From Phaeosaccion multiseriatum (lineage: Eukaryota; Ochrophyta, other classes): a stretch of 64,000 nucleotides of DNA. The notes under the pieces were generated by a model. It was given only the letters and a program-made list of their open reading frames with translations, was not told where the DNA came from and ran no database searches. Position numbers and translations under genes: made by a program. Of this stretch, positions 33,106-42,173 are shown piece by piece (position 1 is the stretch's first letter; the number at the start of each line of letters is the position of its first letter). Where the stretch lies: positions 1,488,001-1,552,000 of the forward strand of contig OZ218954.1 in assembly GCA_965112735.1 (NCBI GenBank). The letters run 5' to 3'.

Positions 33106-34764
33106 ATGTCGCCAGCCGAAAGAGAGGGCGGCCGGCGGTCAGTGCTACGTAGCCTGGGGGGTTGGGCGGCAGTCACTGCGGTATTCACGTTCTCGACCTT
33201 TAAGGGTGATGGAAAAGGAGGTGAGCTTGGAGCTGTGGAGCTGTCCGTCTTCGTGACGGCCATCCTCACGGCCTCGATTTACTTCGGCTCCAGTCTGTTT
33301 GTGGGCCTGGGACACTCCCCATTATCGAAGTCGGACACAGCCGGCAGCAGCAGTGCGGTTGATGCCGTCTCTACCGCTCCAAAGGGCTTCTTCCGCTTTC
33401 GCAATGTCTACCTTCTCGTGCATCTGTTAGCGACGCTCGCAGACTTCATGATGGGACCGTACCTCTATGAGCTGTACTCAGAGAAGGGCTTTGAGATTAA
33501 GGACATTGGGCTGCTCTTCACCGCCGGCTTCGTGTCTGCCGGGGTGGCCAGCATGTGCATCGGTGCGGCTGTGGACAAGTTCGGGCGGCGCAAAGGCTGC
33601 CTGGCGTCCTGCTTCCTGCACGTTCTGCAGTGCCTCATGCTTAGGTCAGGGAGCTACCGCGTTTTGTTTCTGGGGCGGGCCATTTCCGGAGTGGCGTACG
33701 CCCTTTTTGCCACGTCCTATGAGTGCTGGATGGTGGACGAGCACCACAGCAGAGGCTTCCCCTCGGCTCTGCTGGGAAGAACTTTCAGCCAATACGTGCA
33801 GGGTATGGGGTTGGTAGCTGTGGGCGCCGGCCATATATCGGGCATCGGGGTGGACAAGGGCTGGGGCATCCAGGCCCCATTCGACTTGTCAGCGGCAACG
33901 GGCGTGGTCGTAGCAGCGCTGCTCATGCTGATGTGGACGGAGAACTACGGCACCCCACAGGCAGGCAGCAGCAGCAGCGGAGGTGTCGGTACCGCACTGC
34001 GTGACGCCTTGGGCAACACCCGTCTCGCCTGCAAGCAGATCGCCTCCAACCCCAAGACTCTGTGCGTTGGTCTGTACCAGTCCTTCTTTGAGAGCGCGAT
34101 GCTCACCTTTGTCGTCATGTGGACGCCGGTGCTGGACGCAGCGGCCGAGCAAGACGCCGCAAGGAGAGGACTTCCCTCCGTGAGCATTCACCACGGCGGC
34201 GTGTTCACGGGCTTTATGATCGCGGTGATGGGTGGCAGCACGGCCTTTGGCTTCCTGACGGAGGTGCTACCCTACAAGTGGAGGATGAGCTCCGAGAAGG
34301 TGCTGCTGTGGGTGGGCTTTGTAAGTATGACGTGCATGTACACCGTCGCCAGCTTCGAAACGCCCGCCTTCCTCATGGCGGCCATGCTCGTGTTTGAGGG
34401 GTGTGTGGGCGTGTACTTCCCGGCCATCGGCACGATGAGGTCCAGATACATCGAGGACAGCGCACGCGGCACTGTGATGAACTTGTTTCGGGTGCTGCTC
34501 AATGCGATTGTGGTCATCATGCTGACAGGGCCCATCGGCAGCGACTGGGAGCTGAGCGTCAAGAAGCACGTGGTGTTTGGCATCTGTACGGCTCTGTTGG
34601 CGGCTGCGGTGCTCGTTCAGATGTATCTTCTGCACAGCACTAGGAACAGTGGTAGCAGCGGTAGCAGCACCACAAAAGTGGAAAAGGACAGCAGCAGCAG
34701 CAGCAGCAGCAATGCTCCCGATGATGATGTCCCCCTCTTGGACAATGTCGCAGTCAACGCGTGA
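33106..34764 (+). CDS. MFSD5-type major facilitator (molybdate-anion transporter family)
   Basis: This is a single exon of 552 residues. MFSD5/MOT2-type proteins are 12-helix carriers linked to high-affinity molybdate uptake. Signature segments are LADFMMGPYLYELYSEKGFE, AAVDKFGRRKGCLASC (MFS loop 2-3 motif), VLFLGRAISGVAYALFATSY and ECWMVDEHHSRGFP, where the family has E-W-HEH...FP. The second half has TFVVMWTPVLDAA, GSTAFGFLTEVLPYK, VGVYFPAIGTMRSRYIED and RVLLNAIVVIMLTGP. The N-terminal 85 residues contain one or two helices and a Ser-rich loop; the C-terminus is Ser-rich and acidic and probably cytosolic. Molybdate is the substrate known for characterised members; the substrate here is not proven. 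There is no intron despite the gene's length. Confidence 0.88.
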   Translation: MSPAEREGGRRSVLRSLGGWAAVTAVFTFSTFKGDGKGGELGAVELSVFVTAILTASIYFGSSLFVGLGHSPLSKSDTAGSSSAVDAVSTAPKGFFRFRNVYLLVHLLATLADFMMGPYLYELYSEKGFEIKDIGLLFTAGFVSAGVASMCIGAAVDKFGRRKGCLASCFLHVLQCLMLRSGSYRVLFLGRAISGVAYALFATSYECWMVDEHHSRGFPSALLGRTFSQYVQGMGLVAVGAGHISGIGVDKGWGIQAPFDLSAATGVVVAALLMLMWTENYGTPQAGSSSSGGVGTALRDALGNTRLACKQIASNPKTLCVGLYQSFFESAMLTFVVMWTPVLDAAAEQDAARRGLPSVSIHHGGVFTGFMIAVMGGSTAFGFLTEVLPYKWRMSSEKVLLWVGFVSMTCMYTVASFETPAFLMAAMLVFEGCVGVYFPAIGTMRSRYIEDSARGTVMNLFRVLLNAIVVIMLTGPIGSDWELSVKKHVVFGICTALLAAAVLVQMYLLHSTRNSGSSGSSTTKVEKDSSSSSSSNAPDDDVPLLDNVAVNA

Positions 34765-35999
34765 TAGAGTCTCACGTTAAATAGAGTCTCAATTTGCCAA
34801 GTGAGAGGAGGGAGTGCATTGGTGTACCATTGTGGATGTCAGTGCTCCATGGCCAGGCTCTTCCCCTTGTCTCTGCTCCGCGCACTTGCTGGTGAATCAT
34901 TTGTGAACTGGGGAAGGCGCAGTTGCCGCGCTCGATCTAAATGGCGTGCCCATCGAGAGACCTCCTCATTTTAGAATTGTGCAGTCGTCGTCCTGGAGAG
35001 CACAAAGACGAGCATCATCAGCACCAGTAGGTCTATGACTCGCCAGCGCTACTTTTCGGCAGGCACTCGTTCTTAGTCCCTTGGCTGTGGGCATCCCCCA
35101 CCAGAAGCTCGTAGTGAAGGAGGCGTGCTGGTGCAAGTGGTGCTGCTCAGTCCTCAGAGCGGCTAAAGAGTTTGAGCAGAGACCTCCTCAAGGGGGGCAA
35201 CAAAGAGAGTCATGCCGCTCTGCTCTCGTTGGTGTGCCCTTGGCCAATATAGGGACATGGGGCACGGGCTTCTCTCACTACTTCGCCGTGGAGCTTCTCG
35301 GGGCCCAGGGGGGGGGGGGGGGACGAGGAAGGCCCTTCGTGGGCAGTATCACGCTTTTCTCTGCGCAGCGCAAGAGTTCGAGGTGCAGCTGAGCAAAGGG
35401 CTTCATCAAGCGTAGAGATGGCAGCCCAGGGGAGAAGCGCTGCAAGAGCTGCAGAGCAGTCGACACCAAGCGCAGCAGGGAGAGCTTCCCTGAGCAGGGC
35501 GGACGAGTGTAATCGATAGAGGCGGCAGAACTCCAAGGGGAAGAGGCAGCAAGACACCAAGAACAGGGGGCTGAAAGAGACTAGGATGAGGGACACAAAG
35601 AGGCGGGACTGACGAGAACGCAGCAGCGTAGAGCGGATGAAGGACGCAGCGAGGAAAAGGAAGAGCAGACAGAGTCAAGGAGGAGAAAAGGGACCTGAGT
35701 TAACAATGATTGTGGATTCATTCCTTCCGCTTTCGCCGGCGCTGATGCCTATGAGCCCTTTGGAAGGTCTGGACTAAATCACTCGTCAATGCACGTGTCG
35801 TTCGTCGTGCTTTATCCGGGCAGCAAGTCAGCCTCTCAAAGTTGACCTTCTGTGAAGAGCGGCCCTCACTCGGTCGACCGCTATCCTCAGGCAAACTGGG
35901 CGTTTGAGGAAGCTTTAGCCCCCTGACTTCGACCTCAGTCAAAAGCGTGGTGGTGAGATTGTAACGGCCTCGCGGAAACCGCGAAGCTCTCCGCCACGT
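34765..35999. other. Gene-poor spacer
   Basis: About 1.2 kb with scattered short open frames on both strands and no recognised domain, RNA gene or repeat. A poly-G run is at about 35310-35322. The transporter's 3' UTR occupies the left part. I see no supportable gene. Confidence 0.4.
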
Positions 36000-36440
36000 T
36001 CAGGGACAGTCTAGAGTCCCATAACCATCGAGCACACGCTCAAAACGAGAGGGAGGGGTGTGTGTAGTAGCAGTAAGACTCTTACAGTCGCCGGCGGCAC
36101 CCTCCTGCGTCGTTGCCGCTGCCTTCTGCTGCTGCTGCTCCTCCTCCTCAGTGTCGCACGGGACACAACCGAGAATCACCTTTGCTGCTCCGGCACCCTC
36201 GTAGGTTTCTATGGCATCCCCGGCGCAACGTAAGAGGGCTTTCTGTCTCATTTCACGCTCCTTAAGTGCGTCAAATTTGAATGAAGCTCCCTCTGGAAAG
36301 CAGTGCTGCTTCCACTTCTCCGTGGTGGCCTTGTCGTACAGCGGGAAGGAATCAGGCAGAAGCCATCCATACTCATCCACCACCCTCTCACCCGACCCGA
36401 ATCTTTCCTCCGCACCCCTCCTGCACTTCGAAAGCCCCAT
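36000..36440 (-). CDS. Hypothetical 146-residue protein
   Basis: An uninterrupted minus-strand frame begins with ATG at 36440. It contains VDEYGWLLPDSFPLYDKATT, EKWKQHCFPEGASFKFDALK and EREMRQKALLRCAGDAIETY, a charged, probably helical sequence, then a Glu/Gln run and a Ser/Thr-rich tail. I do not recognise a family. The first part has the look of a real protein (balanced composition, aromatic residues), whereas the last 40 residues may be read-through of an intron. A donor could lie after the QQQQK run. It could be the truncated N-terminus of a larger gene cut by the repeats to the right (36.54 kb onwards). Confidence 0.35.
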   Translation of the reverse strand: MGLSKCRRGAEERFGSGERVVDEYGWLLPDSFPLYDKATTEKWKQHCFPEGASFKFDALKEREMRQKALLRCAGDAIETYEGAGAAKVILGCVPCDTEEEEQQQQKAAATTQEGAAGDCKSLTATTHTPPSRFERVLDGYGTLDCP

Positions 36441-36544
36441 CTCCAGCTGTCGTCATCATCTTTGCTTCCCTGACCTTCATGTGCTGCAACGAGAAGCCCC
36501 TCGCGCAAAACTCAATATAAACTCGTCGAAAAAATGCACCAAGA

Positions 36545-36664
36545 GTCGACCCCTGACGCACTATCCGCTATCCACTATCGCCGGCGCGCTATCCGCTATC
36601 GCCGGCGCCAGCCGATCCGCTATCCGCTATCGAGAATGTGCGTGATAGTGCGTCAGGGGTTGAC
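36545..36664. mobile_element. MITE-like element, copy 1 (intact, with target duplication)
   Basis: This is a 120-bp element with near-perfect 21-bp terminal inverted repeats: gtcgacccctgacgcacta on the left and tagtgcgtcaggggttgac on the right. It is flanked by AAGAG on both sides (36541-36545 and 36665-36669), a target-site duplication. Inside, ctatccgctatc and ctatcgccggcg units repeat. Related copies are at 48.2 and 58.2 kb. Confidence 0.8.
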
Positions 36665-36816
36665 AAGAGGTCAGCGAAGAGCTGATGGGTGCCCTCTCGC
36701 AGGTAGGGATAGGCAGCTAAGGGCCGTGTGTCCTAGATGTCCCTCAGCAAGAGTTTAGGGTTCGGTGGGCCCTCGAAGACAGGCCACACTGCAGGCATTT
36801 GAGTAACAGGTGGATG

Positions 36817-37140
36817 AGGAGGAGGAGGAGGAGGAGAAGGGAAGGAAGAAATAGAAGAAGAAGAAGAAGAAGAAGAAGAAGAAGAAGAAGAAAGAAGAAG
36901 AAGAAGAAGAAGAAAGAAGAAGAAGAAGAAGAAGAAGAAGAAGAAGAAGAAGAAGAGGCAGGAGGAGGAGGAGGAGGAGGAGGAGGAGGAGGAGGAGGAG
37001 AAGAAGAAGAAGAAGAAGAAGAAGAAGAAGAAGAAGAAGAAGAAGAAGAAGAAGAAGAAGAAGAAGAAGAAGAAGAAGAAGAAGAAGAAGAAGAAGAAGA
37101 AGAAGAAGAAGAAGAAGAAGAAGGAGGAGGAGGAGGAGGA
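36817..37140. repeat. Long (GAA)n/(GGA)n purine tract
   Basis: About 320 bp of gaa triplets are broken by gga blocks (36963-37000 and the ends). The + strand is entirely purine. Reading frames of poly-Glu (+) or poly-Ser/Phe (-) are repeat artefacts. Such tracts can form triplex DNA and are unstable in length. Confidence 0.97.
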
Positions 37141-37782
37141 CATAGAGTGAGCAACGTTCCCAGCCCTGATGTCATATTTTTTTTACTACGTAGTACTATT
37201 CAGGAACGACTAAGAAAAGTCACATGTACCGGCAGCAAGACGAAGACACACTGTGCCCTTCCCCGAGACAATATTCTTCGAGTGACTCTTCTCTCTCTCA
37301 CCTGTAGCCAATCAGCTGTGCGCATACGCTTCTATGACTTCCTCCACCATTTACAGACGCCTGGAAACGCCAGCCTCCCGCCACAAGCTTGGTACCCCCC
37401 AAGTAGAGGAGGGCCGGTTGCGAGGGCATTCCCATCAGATACCTGCACCAGTTCGAGGAAGACACATGGGTACGCAAGCACATAAGGAGGGAAGTTTTGG
37501 GTCGAGGGGGGCAATACGCACATCAAACATATGCGTGTCGTCTTGCCAACAGCGCAGGACATACCGTGCGTCTTACCGTGTCAACGCTTCGTATTGTCTT
37601 TGAAAAGCAAGGAAGGGCAGGAGGGAGGGAGGGAGGGAGGGAGGGAGGGAGACAGGGAGGAAGGGAGGGAGACAGGGCAGGAGGGAGGGAGGGAGGCAGG
37701 GAGGGTGGAATGTAGCAAGCCCCTTCTGGTGCCATCCATGCTGTTTCCCCCCCCCCCCCCTCCTTTGTTAATTTTAACTCTC
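37141..37782. other. Upstream region of the glycosyltransferase gene with GGGA repeats
   Basis: This holds an ordinary stretch, then a (GGGA)n/(GGGC/AGGC) purine minisatellite at about 37617-37705 and a poly-C run at 37746-37760. The repeat lies 80-160 bp upstream of the chosen start and is probably promoter or 5' UTR. An open frame through the repeat from an ATG at 37531 is unlikely to be translated. Confidence 0.6.
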
Positions 37783-39108
37783 ATGGTCGCGGGTCTTTCT
37801 CTGCAGAGGCTAGCTTTGTTGTTTGCTTTCCTCGTTTTTCTCTTGCTGCTGCTGTGGCAAAGGCACCCCCATGAAGATGTTCTCAATATCAATGAGGATG
37901 TTGTTCTCAATGAGGATGAGGACTCTACACCGCCGTCTACCGTATCCCCTCCACGCTTCAAAGGCTTGTTGAAGGAAGCTATCGACTGGTCTGTTGGTAG
38001 AATCACACAGATGGGCAACTCTACAATCCCCCCGTGGGGCAACTTCACAGCCCCCCCGCCGTGCGACTGCCAGGAGCGTGACTGGTCATTAGACTTGGCC
38101 AAATGCTGGGGGCGGGGGCCATCGCATGTCCCATTCATTAAACGGGATGGGAACAATGCCATCACTGTGAGCAATGATACCATCACTGTGAGCGATGGGC
38201 TGAGTTCGATGTGTGAAGCGTACCGGATGAGGGGCGCGCGCTTTACCCTCACTGTGGAGAAGTTGCCACCTCCAGTGGGAGCAGCAGGGGCTGATGCCCA
38301 GCCTGATGGAGATATTGGTGATCGTCGTCACGTGGCCGTGTTTTTGCACGTGGCGTCGAACCCAGACGGGAGAGGGCTGGACATTCTTCAAGAGTACCTT
38401 GAGCTGATAGAAAGGACGGGCCTGTTGCAGCGCGCAGACGTCATCTATCTTGGGGTGGTGGGAGACCTCAGGGCCCCCCACCTGACTGAACTACTCAAGA
38501 AATACCCCAAAGCATCGGTGATTGTGGGGTCAGAGGACATGACCAAGAGTGAGATGCCAACGATCACGGCCATGCATGCCTACGCGACGCTCGTTCCCGA
38601 GGACAGCGCGCTGCTGTACATGCATACCAAGGGCATCAACCAGAAGGCACATCAGGAGGAGTGGAGGCACATGGCACAGTACTGGCTAATTGAGCAATTC
38701 AGCCTGTGCCTGCAGGTGCTACGACATTTCGACACGGCAGGGGTGAATCGGACCCGGATAAGGTGGTTCCACTACAGTGGAAACTTTTGGTGGACGAATG
38801 CTGGCTACCTGGCGGCCGGTCCAGCTTCGCTCTGGAGCGTTCCCGTGTGGAATGTGGCGAGCCGATACAGCGCGGAGAGTTTTATCCAGGGTCCCCAAGT
38901 GCCCTCGGCTACAAGGGAGAATATGACGGATGTGCAGATGAGAGAGCACCAGGCTCGGCACTATTGCTTGTACGAGGCCCCGCACAACATGTACAAAGCA
39001 CCGACGCCGCGAAGCTCGTATGATTCATTGCCCATTTTAGCAAGGGATGATCCGACCTGCCCACGCGTGCCGTCAGATGCTGAAGCGAAGGCGGCAGCAG
39101 CAGCATGA
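37783..39108 (+). CDS. Golgi-type membrane-anchored glycosyltransferase
   Basis: This intronless gene encodes 441 residues as a type II membrane protein. The start at 37783 (MVAGLSLQRLALLFAFLVFL) was chosen because the anchor follows at once; in-frame ATGs at 37738 and 37531 are alternatives. The lumenal part has N-glycosylation sequons in its stem (GNSTIP, GNFTAP). It then has the fold markers AVFLHVASNPDGRGLDILQE, RADVIYLGVVGDL, SALLYMHTKGINQKAHQEEW and WFHYSGNFWWTNAGYLAAG. The YMHTKG and HYSGNFWW motifs are typical of a glycosyltransferase group known from algae, protists and bacteria. Donor and acceptor are unknown. The stop codon TGA at 39106-39108 interrupts an Ala-rich C-terminus that stays open in the same frame to 39195. 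Confidence 0.75.
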   Translation: MVAGLSLQRLALLFAFLVFLLLLLWQRHPHEDVLNINEDVVLNEDEDSTPPSTVSPPRFKGLLKEAIDWSVGRITQMGNSTIPPWGNFTAPPPCDCQERDWSLDLAKCWGRGPSHVPFIKRDGNNAITVSNDTITVSDGLSSMCEAYRMRGARFTLTVEKLPPPVGAAGADAQPDGDIGDRRHVAVFLHVASNPDGRGLDILQEYLELIERTGLLQRADVIYLGVVGDLRAPHLTELLKKYPKASVIVGSEDMTKSEMPTITAMHAYATLVPEDSALLYMHTKGINQKAHQEEWRHMAQYWLIEQFSLCLQVLRHFDTAGVNRTRIRWFHYSGNFWWTNAGYLAAGPASLWSVPVWNVASRYSAESFIQGPQVPSATRENMTDVQMREHQARHYCLYEAPHNMYKAPTPRSSYDSLPILARDDPTCPRVPSDAEAKAAAAA

Positions 39109-39214
39109 GCGGCTTCGAAACATGCAGAAGAGGCGGCGAAAGAAGCAAAAGAGGCGGCGACAAAAGCGGCCGCAGCGGCAGCGGCAGCAGATTAAGAGTC
39201 TACAAGAACGGACA

Positions 39215-39440
39215 GCTGGGTGCTCATTGCGAAAACCACTGGAGCTATGAGTGTGAGTGGCAAAGTGGAGGGGGGGAACGTTGGCCTCTTGCGGCCCGCC
39301 TTCGGGTAGAGGAGAGCGCATCTTTAGAAACTTGGCAGGCTCGCGGGTAGAGGTGACTCTGCGACCTTGTTTCAGGTTCACCGCCGAGACTGCACCACAC
39401 AACTGGAGAAGCAGCAGCAATTTCTTCTGTCGCATCACAC
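39215..39440 (+). pseudogene. Fragment duplicated from the 3' end of the endonuclease/exonuclease/phosphatase-family gene
   Basis: The translated fragment contains RIFRNLAGSRVEVTLRPCFR and FTAETAPH, nearly identical to RIFSNLAVSQAEVTLRPCFS and FTAETAPH at the C-terminus of the gene at 49860-51494. Upstream, MSVSGK matches VSVSGK. The copy has an in-frame stop before RIFR and a frameshift after TAPH, so it is not a gene. It lies directly behind the glycosyltransferase gene and in the opposite orientation to its parent. Confidence 0.8.
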
Positions 39441-39541
39441 TATTTTGTATTTTGTGACGTTTCCTCTTAAGCCACCTTTGAGTCCGAAACCACCTGTGAA
39501 TCTCAGTCGGCTGGATGTCGCCCCGGCCGATTTTCTGTAGG

Positions 39542-39951
39542 TACTGTGATTTCGCGGTTGAGTGGCACTTTTTACGCCCAATTACGCCCCATTAATTTTT
39601 TTTTACGCCAAATGACGACTTTTTTGACGACGTTTGACGACGCTTTAGCCCCCTATTTGACGCCCTTTTACGCCCTTTTACGCCCTTTTACGCTCTTTGA
39701 CGCCCTATTATCTTAATTCGCCTTAATTTCGTCTAAAAAATATCACGTAAAAAAAAATCACGGAAGAGGGCGTAAAAGGGCGTAAAAGGCCGTAAAAGGC
39801 CGTAAAAGGGCGTAAAAGGGCGTCAAATAGGGGGCTAAAGCGTCGTCAAACGTCGTCAAACGTCGTCAAAAAAGTCGTCATTTGGCGTAAAAAAAAATTA
39901 ATGGGGCGTAATTGGGCGTAAAAAGTGCCACTCAACCGCGAAATCACAGTA
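39542..39951. mobile_element. 410-bp foldback (long terminal inverted repeat) element
   Basis: The left end tactgtgatttcgcggttga and right end tcaaccgcgaaatcacagta are exact inverted copies. Complementarity continues inward for about 150 bp per arm, including tggcactttttacgcccaat and the tttgacgacg repeats. The inner arms consist of cgcccttttacgcccttttac repeats around a short AT-rich loop (about 39700-39770). It has no coding capacity. No clear target duplication was found. A transcript would form a long hairpin. Confidence 0.9.
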
Positions 39952-39959
39952 GCACTCGA

Positions 39960-41703
39960 TTTTTTCCTGTATTTCGCTGATGCCCACCTGTTTTCGCGCT
40001 GCAATAAGAGGATCAACGCTGCTTAAAGAACCACAACTGCTACATTCCAGCAGCAGTAATGGCTTAGTGAAGGCTTGTTCATGGCAGGAAGGTGGCAGGG
40101 CTGGTAGTAGCAGCAGCAGTCAAGCAAAGAGAGGTACATTTGTCACCACCATACCACCAGCAGCAGCAGAGACAAATGGAGGAGAATGAAGAAGCTGTAG
40201 CGGGGCAGCACAAAAGGATGGAGCAGCACCACCTGTGTGACAGTCCTGAAGAGATACCTGGCGCACAGGGCTCTGAGAATACGAGTGGAAAGGCCACAGG
40301 AGCGCACAACGACGATGAGAGTGGTTGGGACGACGAGATTTGGACGCAAGCCGGTGCTCCGGCAGATGCAGCCGCTGCTTCGGTGCCACCAGCGACCGCT
40401 TCGAAAACTGGCATTCAAGCGAGAGTGGAGACTGAGCTTGCAACAATCGCCGCAGCACAGGAGGAGAGACGGAAACAATTGCAGACAGCCAAGCAGGGGG
40501 GTTGAAAAACGAGAAGGCGGGTATAGAAGATGCTTACAATGTTCGAGGAGGACGAGGCCGGTCCCTGAAGGGATTACGCGAGAAGCTGCGGTTGAATGGT
40601 GCAGCTATGAAAGGAATTGATGAGGATTTGCTTTTCCCAGCGGAGAAGGAGGAGAAGTGAAAGAAGGAGATGGAGGAGAGGAAGAAGAAGGGCTGTGACG
40701 TGTCTTCGAGCGCAGACAGGGTAGATGGTGCAAGGGGTGACCACTTCGTAGGATTTTCTTCGCCGCCCCTCGGTCGCACGTCTAAGCGGTACGTTCTCAA
40801 TTATCTCCTCTTCCTTCTTGATGCCTGGCTGCTCTTGTCCACGCCCCCCGCCCACTCTCGGGCCGCCCTTTCTGAACATACCTTGACACACTTCTTTCCC
40901 CTGTTGCTCTCGCCCCCTTTCTACATCTTTTTTTGTGCTAACAGGGGTGAGAAAGACGAGGATGAGGACGAGGAGGATGGAAATACGGGCGAGGAGGGGG
41001 CGGTGGTGGTGGGGGAGGGTTTGGGAAGAAGAATAGACCACCAGCGCAGACTGAGTTCATCAAAGTGGCACTCGAGGCGGCAAGGGATCCAAAGGAAGGG
41101 TTGCCTACCTGGCAAACTCCCTACTACAGGGCCTCGACGCCAAGCCGCCAGTCTGAAGTGGGAGGGTATGCCCAACGTGACGTGTTTGTCTGGGCCCCCC
41201 ACCTCTTCCACAACCTTGGAGAGGACCACCAGCAGCCTCTTTGCGCATGGGATGCATCGTCAGAGTGTGTAAAACCTTATGGGTGGACGTCGCCGCAGCG
41301 GGCTGTGTCTGTCACGAACCTCGAGCTGGAGGAGGAGGAGGAGGAGGGGGGGGAAGGGGGGGAGGGGGAGGAGGAGGAGGACCATCATCATCAGCAGCAA
41401 GAGAATCACAAGGAGGAGGAGGGGGGAGGCGAGCAGGAGGAGGATCAGCTGTGGTAGAAGGAGAAGGAGAAGGAGGAGGAGGAGGAGGAGGAGGAGGAGG
41501 AGGAGGAGGAGGAGGAGGAGGAGGAGGAGGAGTAGGAGCAACAGCAGCAGTAGGAGTAGCAGGTGGTGCTGCTGCTGGAGGAGAAAGGGGGGGGGGGAGG
41601 AGGAGGAAGAGTTGCAGGTGCTGCTGAGGCTGGAGAAGGAGGGGGGGGAGGAGGAGGACGAGGAGGGGGAGGAGAGCAGCAGCCGCCGCGGCACTGTGGC
41701 CGG
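39960..41703 (+). mobile_element. Decayed transposable element, copy A (inverted copy at 59.3-61.0 kb)
   Basis: A 1.7-kb segment is repeated in opposite orientation at 59342-61045. The translated remains are an N-terminal Gln/Glu-rich part (VKQREVHLSPPYHQQQQRQM, from 40092), a helical part ending EERKKKGCD, a likely intron from about 40788 to 40945 (donor GTACG, acceptor taacag), an acidic stretch and PTWQTPYYRASTPSRQSEVG followed by YAQRDVFVWAPHLFHN and CAWDASSECVKPYGW. The last block resembles a Trp/Cys motif (DUF6729-type) found in algal and fungal transposon-associated proteins; this assignment is tentative. Copy A has stop codons (after KQGG at 40503 and in the EKEEK run near 40659) and ends in a GGA-encoded low-complexity tail. 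Confidence 0.7.
41328..41685. repeat. GGA-rich low-complexity tract at the end of element copy A
   Basis: A purine tract dominated by gga/ggag with gca interruptions encodes Glu or Gly runs depending on frame. The equivalent CCT-rich tract in copy B is at about 59370-59680. Confidence 0.9.
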
Positions 41704-41960
41704 CCTCGGCCCCCCGCGGGGCTTCTCGGGCCCCCGATAAGCAGAAGCCTGAGGCGGCCTGCGGCCGAAAGCAAGAAGCCCGAGGCTGGCCTGCGGCCAG
41801 AAGCCTGCAGGAAAGTAGCGAGAAGCCCAAGTCTCCCATTTTTTTTCCCAGCCTGAGAAGCCCGAAGCCCAGACCTCTGGCCTGCGGCCAGAAGCCCGAA
41901 GCCTGGAGGGGGCTACGGCCTAGAAGCCCGGAGCCCGAGAAGCCCCGCGGGGGGGCGACG
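41704..41960. repeat. GGCCTGCGGCC/GAAGCC repeat array, left copy
   Basis: Units built on ggcctgcggccagaagccyg, with gagaagcccg spacers, are repeated with variation. A related array in reverse orientation lies at 43687-43900, so the two bracket the LINE fragment and the first LicD gene. Confidence 0.75.
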
Positions 41961-41964
41961 GCAC

Positions 41965-42135
41965 GGGGAGTCGAGGGGAAGATGTTAAGAGGAATCACCT
42001 TAGAAACTGAAACTGAAAGTGTGTGTGAGGGTGTGTGTGTGAGACGAGAGTGTCATGGAGTCGAGGGGACTTTATTGACTTATAGGAATCACCAAAGAAA
42101 CTGAAAGTGTGAAAGTGTGTGTGTGTGTGTGTGTG
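41965..42135. repeat. Direct repeat of gtcgagggga...aaactgaaagtgtg
   Basis: Two tandem versions (about 41968-42040 and 42058-42130) share agtcgagggga, aggaatcacc and aaactgaaagtgtg followed by GT runs. A third partial copy (gtcgagggggactttattga) is at 42656-42690. They flank the LINE fragment and may be its 3' end or insertion scars. Confidence 0.7.
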
Positions 42136-42173
42136 CAGGTGTCGCTGTGTCTCCGGGGCCCTCAAGGGGCCGG

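Noticed and set aside
36799-37485. Long poly-Glu (+) and poly-Ser/Phe (-) reading frames
   Set aside because: They are produced by the GAA/GGA repeat; no non-repeat domain is attached and every frame of the tract is open.
37531-37782. N-terminal extension of the glycosyltransferase from the ATG at 37531
   Set aside because: It would run through a GGGA minisatellite and put 84 residues ahead of the membrane anchor; the ATG at 37783 gives a normal type II protein.
39542-39951. Replication origin or viral terminal structure
   Set aside because: The palindrome has no associated replication gene; a foldback mobile element explains it better.
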